From Rickettsiales bacterium (lineage in GTDB: Bacteria > Pseudomonadota > Alphaproteobacteria > Rickettsiales > Rickettsiaceae), in the NCBI GenBank assembly GCA_002402195.1, contig NVVL01000003.1, positions 1 to 64,000 of the forward strand: 64,000 nucleotides of DNA. The letters run 5' to 3'. Of the stretch, positions 10,081 through 19,894 are shown in pieces. The stretch's first letter is position 1; each line of letters opens with the position of its first letter. The notes below the pieces were generated by a model. That model saw nothing but the letters and a program-made list of their open reading frames with translations, was not told the DNA's origin and did no database searches. Position numbers and translations under genes: made by a program.

Positions 10081-12684
10081 TCATACGGATACAGAGTCAG
10101 AACCGGTGTCAGAATCAGAGCCTGCCCCTGCTGCTGCATCACCTGCACATGGGACGTCAGGATTAGGTAGCTGGATGAGTTCTAATTCCTCTGGTGGCGC
10201 GGATGGCGGAGCTTCATATTCGGAGGAGAGGGAGTCATTTACCCTCAATAACTCATTAGGAATCACATACCAATCTGGGTTTTCTAGTATGTTAAGAAGC
10301 AAGCCTTGGAACCGTTGAACACTATTATCTATAGCAGTTTCCAGATTGTTCTGTGGCTCGGGTAGGCTACTTTCATAATCAGGGTTTGAGTTCCCAAGCA
10401 AGTCGTTAAAAGCAGCGCTACCTGTGGTGCTCAGGTGATCCAGATAGGTTGGGAGTCGTGTTGCTCCTGAAAGTGAGCGCACAAACTGTATCAGCTTCGA
10501 TACTTCTTCGCATAATTCTCTGTGAGCACGGCTAAGATTTGGCGGGGTATCTAGTGCGCTCTGGGATATGGGCTCATCACTGGTGTTAGTTAACAGCTTA
10601 AATAAATAGAGGTAAGAAGATATACCTATGTCAGTTGCCGGATATTCGCTTGCTGCTGCGCTCTGCTCATCTGCATATTGCGGGTGCTCTGCTAGTTTTT
10701 GGCTGTAAGTTTGAGCAAGCTCCAGGCCTTCTTCATTATACTTTGCTGCACCAAGCAAGATGTTTAATGCAATCATTATTAACTTGGTGTCTAGGTCTCT
10801 GCTGTTTTCAGGTAGATCTGATATTAATATTTTTTTAGATATTTCATGCACAATTGGAGCGTATAATTTTTGCGCTGTTTGATGCTCAGTACTAACATCC
10901 ATTTCAGAGATTGCTTGTTTAACTGTGTGTTTTGCATTATCGTCACCTAGCATCAAATTTACATAGAGACAGTATAAATTTAAACTGCAACCTAACTCTG
11001 TTTGGAACTTGTCATCCATTAATCGAGCTAATTCCAATGCTTTGTCTATACTAGAACCAGGGGTATTGGGGTGTTGAATGCAATATTGAATCTGAAAGGG
11101 TATGATTTGAGCCAATTCTGTTAGGTTTGGTTGTAGCCCGTTGTCTTCTATAATTTTTAGAGCCTTCTTTAAAGCGTTATTTGAAGCATGTTCGTTGGTT
11201 CCCAAAGAAGAGCGTAGTTTATAAAAATTAACCTTAGTTTCTGGTGTGCAACCTTCTATTGCACTCTGGGCTTTTAGCATATATTTTACTCTATCTCTAG
11301 GAGTGAAACTTTCTTTCTCAGCAGATAATATCCAAAATTGTGCTAAAGGTTCATGGTTACCCCAGGCGGCACATAGGTTAGTTACCTTATCTAGTAATTT
11401 CCCTTCTGTTTGGCCATAAATAGATATAATTTTTCCTAGATAACATAAATAGTTATGTGCGATAATTCTATTTGTAGAGTTGTTAATATCATTAGTTAAA
11501 TTATTTAAAAGAGCAACAAGACCATTTGCCACTGCAGGCAAAAGTTTGCATGACTCCTCCACATTATCTGATAAAAGCATTCTAAAATAATAACTTATTA
11601 TACTAGATTCAGTTATAATTACAGGTGCTGTTGTGCTCGCTTCCAGTTGTACCTGCGGCATATCTGGAGACACTTTCTGTTCTAGCTCCATCGGAGGTGT
11701 TTCCTCTTGTGGCGCCATCAGAATCTCAGTTGTCAGAACCTTAAGGGGTTCGTATCCCTGGACGCGACTCATTATATTTTTTTTAAATGCTGCGTATGCA
11801 TTTGATGGAGTAATAGCTTTGGGCTTATTTCCCGAACTATTAGCATGGCCCCTCAAAGGGTTTAGTTCGCTAGAAAAATCTCCCAGCAACGCCTTCTCTA
11901 CATCCTTATGACCCCATAGCTCTAGGTAATGTATAACATTGTTGTGCTTATAGTCCACTCTTGTGGTAGAGGACATTCCATTTGTAGCACCTTCCTCTCT
12001 ACCAACTGTCAGAAGATGCTTCAAAATAATCTTGTTGCCAATAATAGCTGCGATATGAAGAAAACTTAGCTTTACACATTCTTTTTGTCGCGCAGAAAAT
12101 AATATTTCGCTATCATGAAATCGAACAGTGTAGGATAAATATGTCAAAAGATCTTCTACATTTTTGGGAAGCCTCTCTGCTGTGGTTGGTTCTGTATTGC
12201 TTGGTCTTGCAAGTTCTCTATCTGCAACATCTTGAGCAGGTTCAATGTCTGTGGGGGGTGGTTTTTTGAAGTTTAGGGTCTCTATAAGAAATGATGCTTC
12301 TATACCAAACATAGATTTGATAATGTCAGGTAGTTTTTTAGCAAGCAAAATTAAGGTTTGCAAGTTTCCATCTTGTACCATTGCCCTTATCCCAAGAGAT
12401 CCAGCAACGTTCGAGGAAGCTACGTTAAATTGATGGAGTGATATTTCGAGTTGTTCGGGTGGGCATTCTAGAAGTTGGTTTTTGATGAAGAGGAAACCCT
12501 CAGATACTTTCTGAGCTTGTGCAAGAAAATTCTTACTCATTGTTTTCATCGTATCATCTATAAGGAAGGGTGTAATAGAGGTAGTCGCATCATTATCCGT
12601 TATCACTTCAGCCATTGTCACTTCAGGCGTTTTCGCTTTGTCCGTTATAACTTCAGCCATTATCACTTCAACTTTACTCATCAA
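10081..12684 (-). CDS. Large hypothetical protein with a weak ankyrin-like segment
   Basis: 867-aa ORF; KLSFLHIAAIIGNKIILKHLLTV resembles an ankyrin helix pair; low-complexity C-terminus. Confidence 0.6.
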   Translation of the reverse strand: MMSKVEVIMAEVITDKAKTPEVTMAEVITDNDATTSITPFLIDDTMKTMSKNFLAQAQKVSEGFLFIKNQLLECPPEQLEISLHQFNVASSNVAGSLGIRAMVQDGNLQTLILLAKKLPDIIKSMFGIEASFLIETLNFKKPPPTDIEPAQDVADRELARPSNTEPTTAERLPKNVEDLLTYLSYTVRFHDSEILFSARQKECVKLSFLHIAAIIGNKIILKHLLTVGREEGATNGMSSTTRVDYKHNNVIHYLELWGHKDVEKALLGDFSSELNPLRGHANSSGNKPKAITPSNAYAAFKKNIMSRVQGYEPLKVLTTEILMAPQEETPPMELEQKVSPDMPQVQLEASTTAPVIITESSIISYYFRMLLSDNVEESCKLLPAVANGLVALLNNLTNDINNSTNRIIAHNYLCYLGKIISIYGQTEGKLLDKVTNLCAAWGNHEPLAQFWILSAEKESFTPRDRVKYMLKAQSAIEGCTPETKVNFYKLRSSLGTNEHASNNALKKALKIIEDNGLQPNLTELAQIIPFQIQYCIQHPNTPGSSIDKALELARLMDDKFQTELGCSLNLYCLYVNLMLGDDNAKHTVKQAISEMDVSTEHQTAQKLYAPIVHEISKKILISDLPENSRDLDTKLIMIALNILLGAAKYNEEGLELAQTYSQKLAEHPQYADEQSAAASEYPATDIGISSYLYLFKLLTNTSDEPISQSALDTPPNLSRAHRELCEEVSKLIQFVRSLSGATRLPTYLDHLSTTGSAAFNDLLGNSNPDYESSLPEPQNNLETAIDNSVQRFQGLLLNILENPDWYVIPNELLRVNDSLSSEYEAPPSAPPEELELIQLPNPDVPCAGDAAAGAGSDSDTGSDSVSV
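12599..12673 (-). repeat. 15-bp period tandem repeat at the N-terminus of the 867-aa protein
   Basis: gttatcacttcagcc / attgtcacttcaggc / gttttcgctttgtcc / gttataacttcagcc / attatcacttcaact. Confidence 0.75.
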
Positions 12685-13004
12685 TCTAACCTATTTTTGA
12701 TTTACTTACATTACCATAAATATCAGCATAAGAACTCATTGCTGGGAAACAGCTTAAAGAGCCATAAATCCACAAACACCTTTTCCCTACACTTTTTCCC
12801 TAATTATAGATTCAAAGACCACAATACACTTATACCTGAAGGCAGGTTATATATGCACTTGTCACAATTGTCTATAGAAAAAACAATCTTTTGTGCAATG
12901 TAATATTGACTAACAGAAATTCATTAAATTTTAGCGGTTCAGCTAGTTGTTCTGGCAGCGTATCTTCTTAGGCCTATCCGCATAGCTTCTTAAGCTCTAC
13001 CCGT

Positions 13005-14843
13005 TTAGCTTAGCTTCCTAGAATCCATCACTAATTCTTCGGGGATTTTTTGGCCGTTTGCGAGGTTCAGGGTTAGTTCGCCTTCGGCTTGGTCTACGCT
13101 CAGGGCGAAGGCGTTTTTGGTTGGGATCATGGTTTCGCCGCCATAGATTGTGCCATCTTCTTTTATGTAAATGGGCGTTGTTGTTCGCTGGAATTTTTGA
13201 CCCTCTGATGCATGGAGGTCATCCGCGCCCATGAATTCTCCATTCCATGTGAAATCGACGGAAACAACATTGTCTTTGTAGCTATTCTCGTACTCCTCTT
13301 CCAGATGCAATTCGCCGCCATCCAGCAGGCCATCCTCTATGAAACGATTTTTGGCTATGGGGTCTTGCTCATCCCAATTATCTACGATTGCTGCGCTGTC
13401 AGAATCTAGCATGCTATAAAGGTCATACTCCCCGCGGACTATGGCAACTAGATCGGAGTTGCCATCTGCGCTATATATCCTCATGTCAACGTGAGATAAT
13501 ATGGAACCATCTTCTTGTGGTTTTTTTGCCACGCTTGAAAATTCCATAGGATTACCTCCTTTGAAGATAAACCCATCATCGCGGTAAACTATTTCTGAGT
13601 TGGTGTATTCTGCTTGTCTTTGCTGTATTGGGTTCAGGTAATTGCCAACTATAAACTGGATATTATGCGGGGAAAAGCTGTTCTCCCGGGCGGACATGAA
13701 GTTTCCCTCCCGCGGGTTTATGCCTGCAACTGCGACATCGATTATGCTGTCATTCAGCCTGATATCCTGGTCTAATTGCTCGCTGCGTAAATGGATCTTT
13801 AAATTATAATCACCATTTTCCAAACCAACATCATCTAATGTTAATTTACCCATGCCGCTTCCTGCCTGCTCGGTGCTTGTGATGGTTTTGAGTAGCTTGT
13901 CGTTCTCGTCATAGATTTGAACGCTTAAAACGCCCGAATGCTCCGTGTGATTATGAAAATATACATCCATAGAACCATCTTTAACCTGGGCTCGGTCAAG
14001 ATCAAGGCGGGCATATTTACCTATTAAATCAGGAGTCAGGCTTAAATCTGCCTCAACCTCTTCTGGCTCGCGCACGCCGGAGATCTGGTCCCGCATTATG
14101 GGTTTACCGTTGATCACGATGCTGTTGGCTACGCCTTTTTCAATCTTGATGGATTCTACGATTCCAGACAGGTTTGTCGTTGCCTCTACGGCAAATGGAA
14201 TCCTGGTTCCGTTAACTATTTTATGTCCGGAGGATTCTACGCTAATAGAATATTCACTATTTGGAACTTTCTGATCTTTATTATCAGTGCCATCCCAAAT
14301 GAACTCATGAGACCCCGCCTTCCCAGGTTGTGACACTGTTTTCACGGTGTTCCCTTGAGCATCTCGTATAGTAAATATATTAGCAATGAGCGCGCTTTCA
14401 GACTTCTCGCTGTGCGATATATCATAGCTAAACGATATAGGCTTGCCTTGGAAATTTCTTGTGCTGTCGTCATAATCAACTATTTTATCTTTAAGATCCA
14501 TCAGATTCACGGCTGGATTTTTTTGTACCTCGATCAGAGCCTTTGTGGCTAGTATTTCAGCCTCAGTTGCTTGCATTTCGGCTATTCCGCGAGATATTTG
14601 CATCATTTCCGATGCTTGGTTGCTGTCACTGTCTCCATCACCTGGAATGCCCATATTTTTCGCGCTGGCCATAAGCAAGGCTATAGCGAATTTCCTAGCA
14701 GACTCCATGGATTCTAGCGCTTTTTCTATATTATCACCGCCTTGGTCGTAATCACGCGGGGATTTGCGCTCGGCTTGCATTGAGCTATATAAGTTCTGAT
14801 AATTATCACTGGTTATTGCCGAGTTTGTACCGCTATGTGTCAT
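13005..14843 (-). CDS. flgD: Flagellar hook assembly protein FlgD-like (long, 612 aa)
   Basis: MQATEAEILATKALIEVQKNPAVNLMDL... FTIRDAQGNTVKTVSQPGKAGSHEFIWDGTDNKDQKVPNSEYSISVE (FlgD Ig-like); VANSIVINGKPI. Confidence 0.75.
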   Translation of the reverse strand: MTHSGTNSAITSDNYQNLYSSMQAERKSPRDYDQGGDNIEKALESMESARKFAIALLMASAKNMGIPGDGDSDSNQASEMMQISRGIAEMQATEAEILATKALIEVQKNPAVNLMDLKDKIVDYDDSTRNFQGKPISFSYDISHSEKSESALIANIFTIRDAQGNTVKTVSQPGKAGSHEFIWDGTDNKDQKVPNSEYSISVESSGHKIVNGTRIPFAVEATTNLSGIVESIKIEKGVANSIVINGKPIMRDQISGVREPEEVEADLSLTPDLIGKYARLDLDRAQVKDGSMDVYFHNHTEHSGVLSVQIYDENDKLLKTITSTEQAGSGMGKLTLDDVGLENGDYNLKIHLRSEQLDQDIRLNDSIIDVAVAGINPREGNFMSARENSFSPHNIQFIVGNYLNPIQQRQAEYTNSEIVYRDDGFIFKGGNPMEFSSVAKKPQEDGSILSHVDMRIYSADGNSDLVAIVRGEYDLYSMLDSDSAAIVDNWDEQDPIAKNRFIEDGLLDGGELHLEEEYENSYKDNVVSVDFTWNGEFMGADDLHASEGQKFQRTTTPIYIKEDGTIYGGETMIPTKNAFALSVDQAEGELTLNLANGQKIPEELVMDSRKLS

Positions 14844-14858
14844 TTCCTAAACCGTTTC

Positions 14859-16493
14859 CTAAACCATTATATTAACGCTATATTTCGTCACATAACCTGT
14901 GCTTGCAGGGATGCTTGTTAGAAGCTCATTTGGGATATTTCGAGGGTCAGAATCTTGCGCATCTTCACTCGTTATATCTGCAAATTTGCTCATCCAATTA
15001 GCTCGCTCTTCTAGTGACTCAAAATAACCGCCGCGCTGCTGCTCTCCCTGCTGATTCATCTCAAACTCAAGCGAGGCTTCTTCCTTTGTATCCGTGACTT
15101 CTTTTAAGCTTTTCTCTAGATCTATCCTAGATTTCTCCAAGATTTCCAGAGTTTCTCTCCTGTCTGCTATAATCTTTATGCTTTGAATCTTGGAAACTCC
15201 ATCTTGGCCGATTGCGGAGAGAATTTCAACTTTTACGGCTCCAAGAGCATCTGGAAATAGATTGATAGTAATTTCTTTAGCACCATTTGTGCCAGAACTT
15301 GCCGCAGCATTAACAGCAAGAGCTATCTGAGCCTGAGGTTTTGGGGGGTGGGTATGAGTAATATTTGCACCTAGTGCGTTACTTAGCGCGTTGGTATTTC
15401 TTGGGATGTTGTCCTGAAAACTAATCTGAAACACATTTTCCGACTTTTCTGTCATGGTTGGCAGCTGGGTAGCGGGTTTTTTCCGGGCACTTGTTCCTGC
15501 CTCACCTCCATTGCTGTTTAAATTAGCAAGCTCAGGCTTCACTGCAGAGGGTAGGGCGGTTTCAGCTGCGCTACTGGCAATAGGTGCCTGCTCAGAGCGG
15601 GAAGGGCGAGTGTTTGAGCTTATTTGAGAAAGAACAGTCTGTCCCCGGCTGCTTTCTTCAGCGAGTAGTAGTTTGGGTGATAAAATAGGTTCTGCATCAC
15701 CGCTTGGATTTGCAGGGGCAGGTTGGTTTTGAGAAGGAACTTTATTGATTTTTAAGCCAGTGAGCTCTGTTAAATTTATTGCCTCAGAAGCTTTTTGGTT
15801 CCGTTGTGCTTCCGTTGCCTGATCCACGCTGCCTAGTTTTAGTGAGGTGATATCTATATTTTCAGCTATTTCAGCAATATGAGTAGTTGCTTTAGAATGT
15901 TGTGCTCTTGCTATTTCACCATCTGAAAGCTGAGCTTGCTGCATATTTGCTGCATTCAGAGCATCTGCTGCGTTGTTATGCAGAGAGGGCGTGGCAGGTT
16001 CGGCTGCTGCGGAAGCTAACGTGAATTCAGGGTGGTTTTGTGCTTCTTGGGCTAGCTGCTCTTCGGTGTCTTTCAGAGTGTTATTTTCTAGATCATTGTT
16101 TCCCAGCCCAGCATTTTGTAGTTCGGTATTTTCTAGGTCATCATCTTCTAGAAGGTCAGGCTCTTCTTCTAGCGCGTCTTCTTTGCCCCTTGCGTGCTGG
16201 CTAGTGCTTAGCATAGGAAGCTGCTCTGGGGATGGGGTAGCACTAGTATTTTCAAAATCAGTTTCTGCGGTTTTTTCTGAAGATGTTGTTTGAAGCGGCT
16301 CTGCCTCCCGCGTTGTTTCCCGCGGCGCTTTCCGTTCATGAGAGGATGATCTTGATGTTGAGGCATTTGTGCGGGTCTCCAGCAAATTTTTAAATTCACC
16401 AGATTCATTTTTTCTAGTATAAGAAGCAGAATTTCCACCAGATTTATGCCTGGTTGGTAAAATAACTTCTCTCTCTAAAACCGCTGCACTCAT
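14859..16493 (-). CDS. FliK-like flagellar hook-length control protein
   Basis: C-terminal EITINLFPDALGAVKVEI...IKIIADRRETLEILEKSRIDLEKSLKE typical of the Flg_hook domain; lies next to flgD. Confidence 0.75.
   Translation of the reverse strand: MSAAVLEREVILPTRHKSGGNSASYTRKNESGEFKNLLETRTNASTSRSSSHERKAPRETTREAEPLQTTSSEKTAETDFENTSATPSPEQLPMLSTSQHARGKEDALEEEPDLLEDDDLENTELQNAGLGNNDLENNTLKDTEEQLAQEAQNHPEFTLASAAAEPATPSLHNNAADALNAANMQQAQLSDGEIARAQHSKATTHIAEIAENIDITSLKLGSVDQATEAQRNQKASEAINLTELTGLKINKVPSQNQPAPANPSGDAEPILSPKLLLAEESSRGQTVLSQISSNTRPSRSEQAPIASSAAETALPSAVKPELANLNSNGGEAGTSARKKPATQLPTMTEKSENVFQISFQDNIPRNTNALSNALGANITHTHPPKPQAQIALAVNAAASSGTNGAKEITINLFPDALGAVKVEILSAIGQDGVSKIQSIKIIADRRETLEILEKSRIDLEKSLKEVTDTKEEASLEFEMNQQGEQQRGGYFESLEERANWMSKFADITSEDAQDSDPRNIPNELLTSIPASTGYVTKYSVNIMV
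16066..16155 (-). repeat. 15-bp period tandem repeat in the fliK-like gene
   Basis: gtgtctttcagagtg / ttattttctagatca / ttgtttcccagccca / gcattttgtagttcg / gtattttctaggtca / tcatcttctagaagg; encodes LEDDDLENTELQNAGLGNNDLENNTLKD. Confidence 0.7.
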
Positions 16494-16778
16494 TATATCC
16501 TCAGGGAAATATCACATTACACCTGTAATATAAGCATAAAGCGTGCCAAACTCTGCAAGCGGCAAGAATGCTCAGGAAATCGGGGGTGATTAGGTGTTAA
16601 TTTGAGAGTGTTTTTTAGGGGGTGACAGGGGGTTCAGTTACTTGACAGTGTTAAAATTTATATGCCTCGATAGGATTGCCCTGTGCTTTTTAATCTCATG
16701 CTAAATAAATTGCTTTTCAATTGGTGTATTTTGCAATAGAATGGTAAATGACTTAAATAAAATTTAACAGGGATCCAA

Positions 16779-17435
16779 ATGTCTGCTCAACTCATTGAAC
16801 TCGTAATATTTGCAGCGATTGCTTTTTTCATTATCAACAAACTGATTGCTATATTAGGCAGCACCTCAGATGATGACCCAACAAAACGCAACTCATTCTT
16901 TGGTGAAAATAACTCTATGAAAGATGTTACTGACACTGGCACTGCGAGTACTGGAAAAGAGCGAGCAACTATATTAAGACCTATATTTGCAAAAAAGAAA
17001 AAAATAGAGCTGGGTACTCTGATCGTCGCTGAAAATGAGAAAGATATACAAGCTGGCCTGTCTGAGCTATTGGAAAAGCTTCCTGCATTTAATATTAAAA
17101 GCTTTGTAAAAAATGTAAAATCTGCCTTCCAAATGATCATCGAAGCCAGTAATGAGGAGGATGATTCTAACCTTAAAGAGCTAGTTGATGCAAGATACAC
17201 AGAGGCTTTTAAGGCTATAGCTTCGAGCTACGGTGAATATAGTGCTAAAAATGAGTTAACAGCTCAAATTTCGGAAATTTTTATGTTTGGTAATAATGCC
17301 TTTGTGAAGATGTTATTCTCGGGTAAAAATATCACTAGCAAGACTTCTGATATGAACGAAGAATGGACGTTTAGCAAAAGCACCCTGAACTCTTCACCCG
17401 TATGGCAGCTTACCAATATAGACAGGCCTCAATAA
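16779..17435 (+). CDS. Tim44-domain protein
   Basis: N-terminal TM helix; KSFVKNVKSAFQMIIEASNEEDDSNLKELVDARYTEAFKAI, Tim44-like C-terminal domain. Confidence 0.75.
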   Translation: MSAQLIELVIFAAIAFFIINKLIAILGSTSDDDPTKRNSFFGENNSMKDVTDTGTASTGKERATILRPIFAKKKKIELGTLIVAENEKDIQAGLSELLEKLPAFNIKSFVKNVKSAFQMIIEASNEEDDSNLKELVDARYTEAFKAIASSYGEYSAKNELTAQISEIFMFGNNAFVKMLFSGKNITSKTSDMNEEWTFSKSTLNSSPVWQLTNIDRPQ

Positions 17436-17440
17436 TTAAT

Positions 17441-17595
17441 CTCGATAGTTAAGAGAGGTCTCTCGGGTAGCTTAAGAGGGGTTTCAATAATGAGAGGTGC
17501 CTCATAACAAAAAGCGACCTCAAGGATAAGGGTATATCTTTATAATAAGGGTATGTCTTGATAGTAAAGGCAGGTCTCGATAATTAAAAACTCGC
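17441..17595. repeat. Degenerate intergenic tandem repeat, about 18-23 bp units
   Basis: ctcgatagttaagagaggtct / ctcgggtagcttaagaggggttt / caataatgagaggtgcct / cataacaaaaagcgacct / caaggataagggtatatct / ttataataagggtatgtct / tgatagtaaaggcaggtct / cgataattaaa. Confidence 0.55.
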
Positions 17596-17615
17596 TATTA
17601 TTAAGTATAATCATT

Positions 17616-17855
17616 ATGAAATATCCATTTTTATTAATGATAAAATTCTATCAGTTTTTCATCTCGCCATGGCTTGGAAAGAGCTGCAGATTTTATCCTT
17701 CTTGCTCTGAATATGCCAAGGATGCAATCATAATGCGAGGTGTGCTGTATGGTTTGTATCTCTCTGCAATTCGCATATTAAAATGCCAGCCATTTTCTGA
17801 TGGAGGATACGACCCCGTGCCAGAAAAACGAAGCTCGCGGAATGGCTCAGAATAA
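17616..17855 (+). CDS. yidD: Membrane protein insertion efficiency factor YidD
   Basis: [29 protein letters not shown]...[17 protein letters not shown]. Confidence 0.97.
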   Translation: MKYPFLLMIKFYQFFISPWLGKSCRFYPSCSEYAKDAIIMRGVLYGLYLSAIRILKCQPFSDGGYDPVPEKRSSRNGSE

Positions 17856-17937
17856 AAACAGTGAAGTAAAAAATTGTTGAAATATAGTAAAAAAATAACG
17901 AAAAAGCAAAACAGAATGAAAAAGACAGCGAAATAAC

Positions 17938-19755
17938 ATGAAAGGCGTTGAAATAGTCAAATCCTATCTTGCCAATGCTCCGGAGTCGCCCGGCATATAC
18001 CAGATGCTTGATGAGGATAAAAACATCATATATATCGGCAAAGCGAAGAATATCAAAAACAGACTATCTCAATATACGCTCAAGCTTTCTGTCAAAAACA
18101 CTGCGATGGTTGCGCTTATCCGGCATATAGAATATAGCATCACCGAGTCGGAATCGGCGGCTTTGCTACTTGAAGGGCAGTTGATCAAGAAGTTTAAGCC
18201 TAAATTCAACATATTGCTCAAAGACGATAAATCCTTCCCTTATATTAAGCTCAGGATGGATCACGACTATCCGCAGCTATTAAAATTTCGTGGCAGGAAC
18301 CTTACGGGCGGTAAATTCTTTGGCCCTTTTGCCTCTGCTATGCAAGTGGATGTCACGCTATCTGAGCTGCAAAAAATATTCAAACTCCGCTCATGCAGTG
18401 ATAGTTATTTCACAAACAGAGCGCGCCCATGCCTGCAATATCAAATCAAGCGATGCTACGCTCCGTGCGTTAATAAAATTTCCAAAAATGAATATGATGA
18501 TCTAGTTCGGCAGGCCCAAGCTTTTCTGGAGGGCAAGAATAAGAAGCTACAGGAAATGCTGTCGGCCAAAATGGAGCAGCTCAGCGCCGATATGAAGTTT
18601 GAGCAGGCCGCCGAGATACGCGACCGCATCAAAGCAATCAGCTATGTGCAGCTAAAATCAGGCGGAGCGCATAGTCTGCCGGATGCTGATGTGATCGCTC
18701 TTGCTTCTCATAATGGTGAATTTTGCGTGCAGCTTTTTATATATCGCGCGCATCAGCCTTGCGGGAATCAGGCCTATTTTCCTGCCCACACCGAAAGGGG
18801 GGAGAGCGCTGGAAATGTGCTAAGTTCGTTTTTAATGCAGCTATATCAAAATAAAACGCCTCCAAAGCAAATCCTGCTTAGCCATGAAATTGATGATATT
18901 AAGATGCATGAGCAAGCTTTGAAAAAACTCCATGGAAATAGCGTGACTATCTCTGTCCCGAAGCATGGCGGGCGTCATAAGATCATGGAAAATGCCTTGC
19001 GTAATGCGGAGCTTGCCTTGGAGAAGCACCTGAAAATCTCTGCCAAAAACACAAATGCGCTAGAGGCTGTACAAGAGCTATTCTCGCTCCCCGAGCTTCC
19101 CCGGCGCATTGAGGTTTATGATAACAGCCATATCCAAGGTGCGTTCCCCGTCGGTGCGATGGTCGTTGCTGGCAAGGATGGGTTCGAGAAAAAGGAATAT
19201 CGCTTATTTAACATCAAAGAATCTGACCAAACCAGCCATGGTGGCGATGATTATGCGATGCTGCGCGAGGTGCTGACCCGGCGTATTAAGCGCCTTAAAT
19301 CAGAACCGCACCGAAAGCCAGATCTAATGATCATCGATGGTGGAAGGGGGCATATGGGTGTGGTTATGGAGGTGATGGCAAAACTAGGAACCAGCTTGCC
19401 CTTTATCTGCATGTCGAAGGGGGCTCTGCGAAATAGTGGCAGGGAACAATTCCACAGGCCGGGTCATGACACATTTACCTTAGATAAAAACTTGGATGTG
19501 ATGAAATATCTCCAGATTTTGCGTGATGAGGTGCATAATTTTGCGATCAAGAGCCACAGAAATAAGCGTGCAAAATCCATCAGAGCATCCTCCCTTGATC
19601 AAATTGATGGCATAGGTGAGTCGAGGAAAAAGGCTCTGCTGAATTATTTCGGCTCCTTCAAGGCGATATCGGGCGCGACTATTTCTGAGCTGAAAAAGAT
19701 AGATGGAATTAGCGACGATCTGGCAAAATCTATATATGAAGCTCTGCGCAGCTGA
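17938..19755 (+). CDS. uvrC: Excinuclease ABC subunit C
   Basis: PESPGIYQMLDEDKNIIYIGKAKNIKNRLSQY; VYDNSHIQGAFPVGAMVV; LDQIDGIGESRKKALLNYFGSFKAI. Confidence 0.98.
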   Translation: MKGVEIVKSYLANAPESPGIYQMLDEDKNIIYIGKAKNIKNRLSQYTLKLSVKNTAMVALIRHIEYSITESESAALLLEGQLIKKFKPKFNILLKDDKSFPYIKLRMDHDYPQLLKFRGRNLTGGKFFGPFASAMQVDVTLSELQKIFKLRSCSDSYFTNRARPCLQYQIKRCYAPCVNKISKNEYDDLVRQAQAFLEGKNKKLQEMLSAKMEQLSADMKFEQAAEIRDRIKAISYVQLKSGGAHSLPDADVIALASHNGEFCVQLFIYRAHQPCGNQAYFPAHTERGESAGNVLSSFLMQLYQNKTPPKQILLSHEIDDIKMHEQALKKLHGNSVTISVPKHGGRHKIMENALRNAELALEKHLKISAKNTNALEAVQELFSLPELPRRIEVYDNSHIQGAFPVGAMVVAGKDGFEKKEYRLFNIKESDQTSHGGDDYAMLREVLTRRIKRLKSEPHRKPDLMIIDGGRGHMGVVMEVMAKLGTSLPFICMSKGALRNSGREQFHRPGHDTFTLDKNLDVMKYLQILRDEVHNFAIKSHRNKRAKSIRASSLDQIDGIGESRKKALLNYFGSFKAISGATISELKKIDGISDDLAKSIYEALRS

Positions 19756-19894
19756 GGCGGCTTTGGATTGTATAAAAGATATTATTTTACAATTAATGCT
19801 TGCTACGATTACGATTAACTCTTACGCCTCATGTTATTTTATATAATGATATGTTATAATATTATTGTATAAAGCTGGTTATAAGGTGGTGATT

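Noticed and set aside
9933-10148. 71-aa minus-strand ORF overlapping the end of the 867-aa gene
   Set aside because: Different frame, no RBS or family support; probably spurious.
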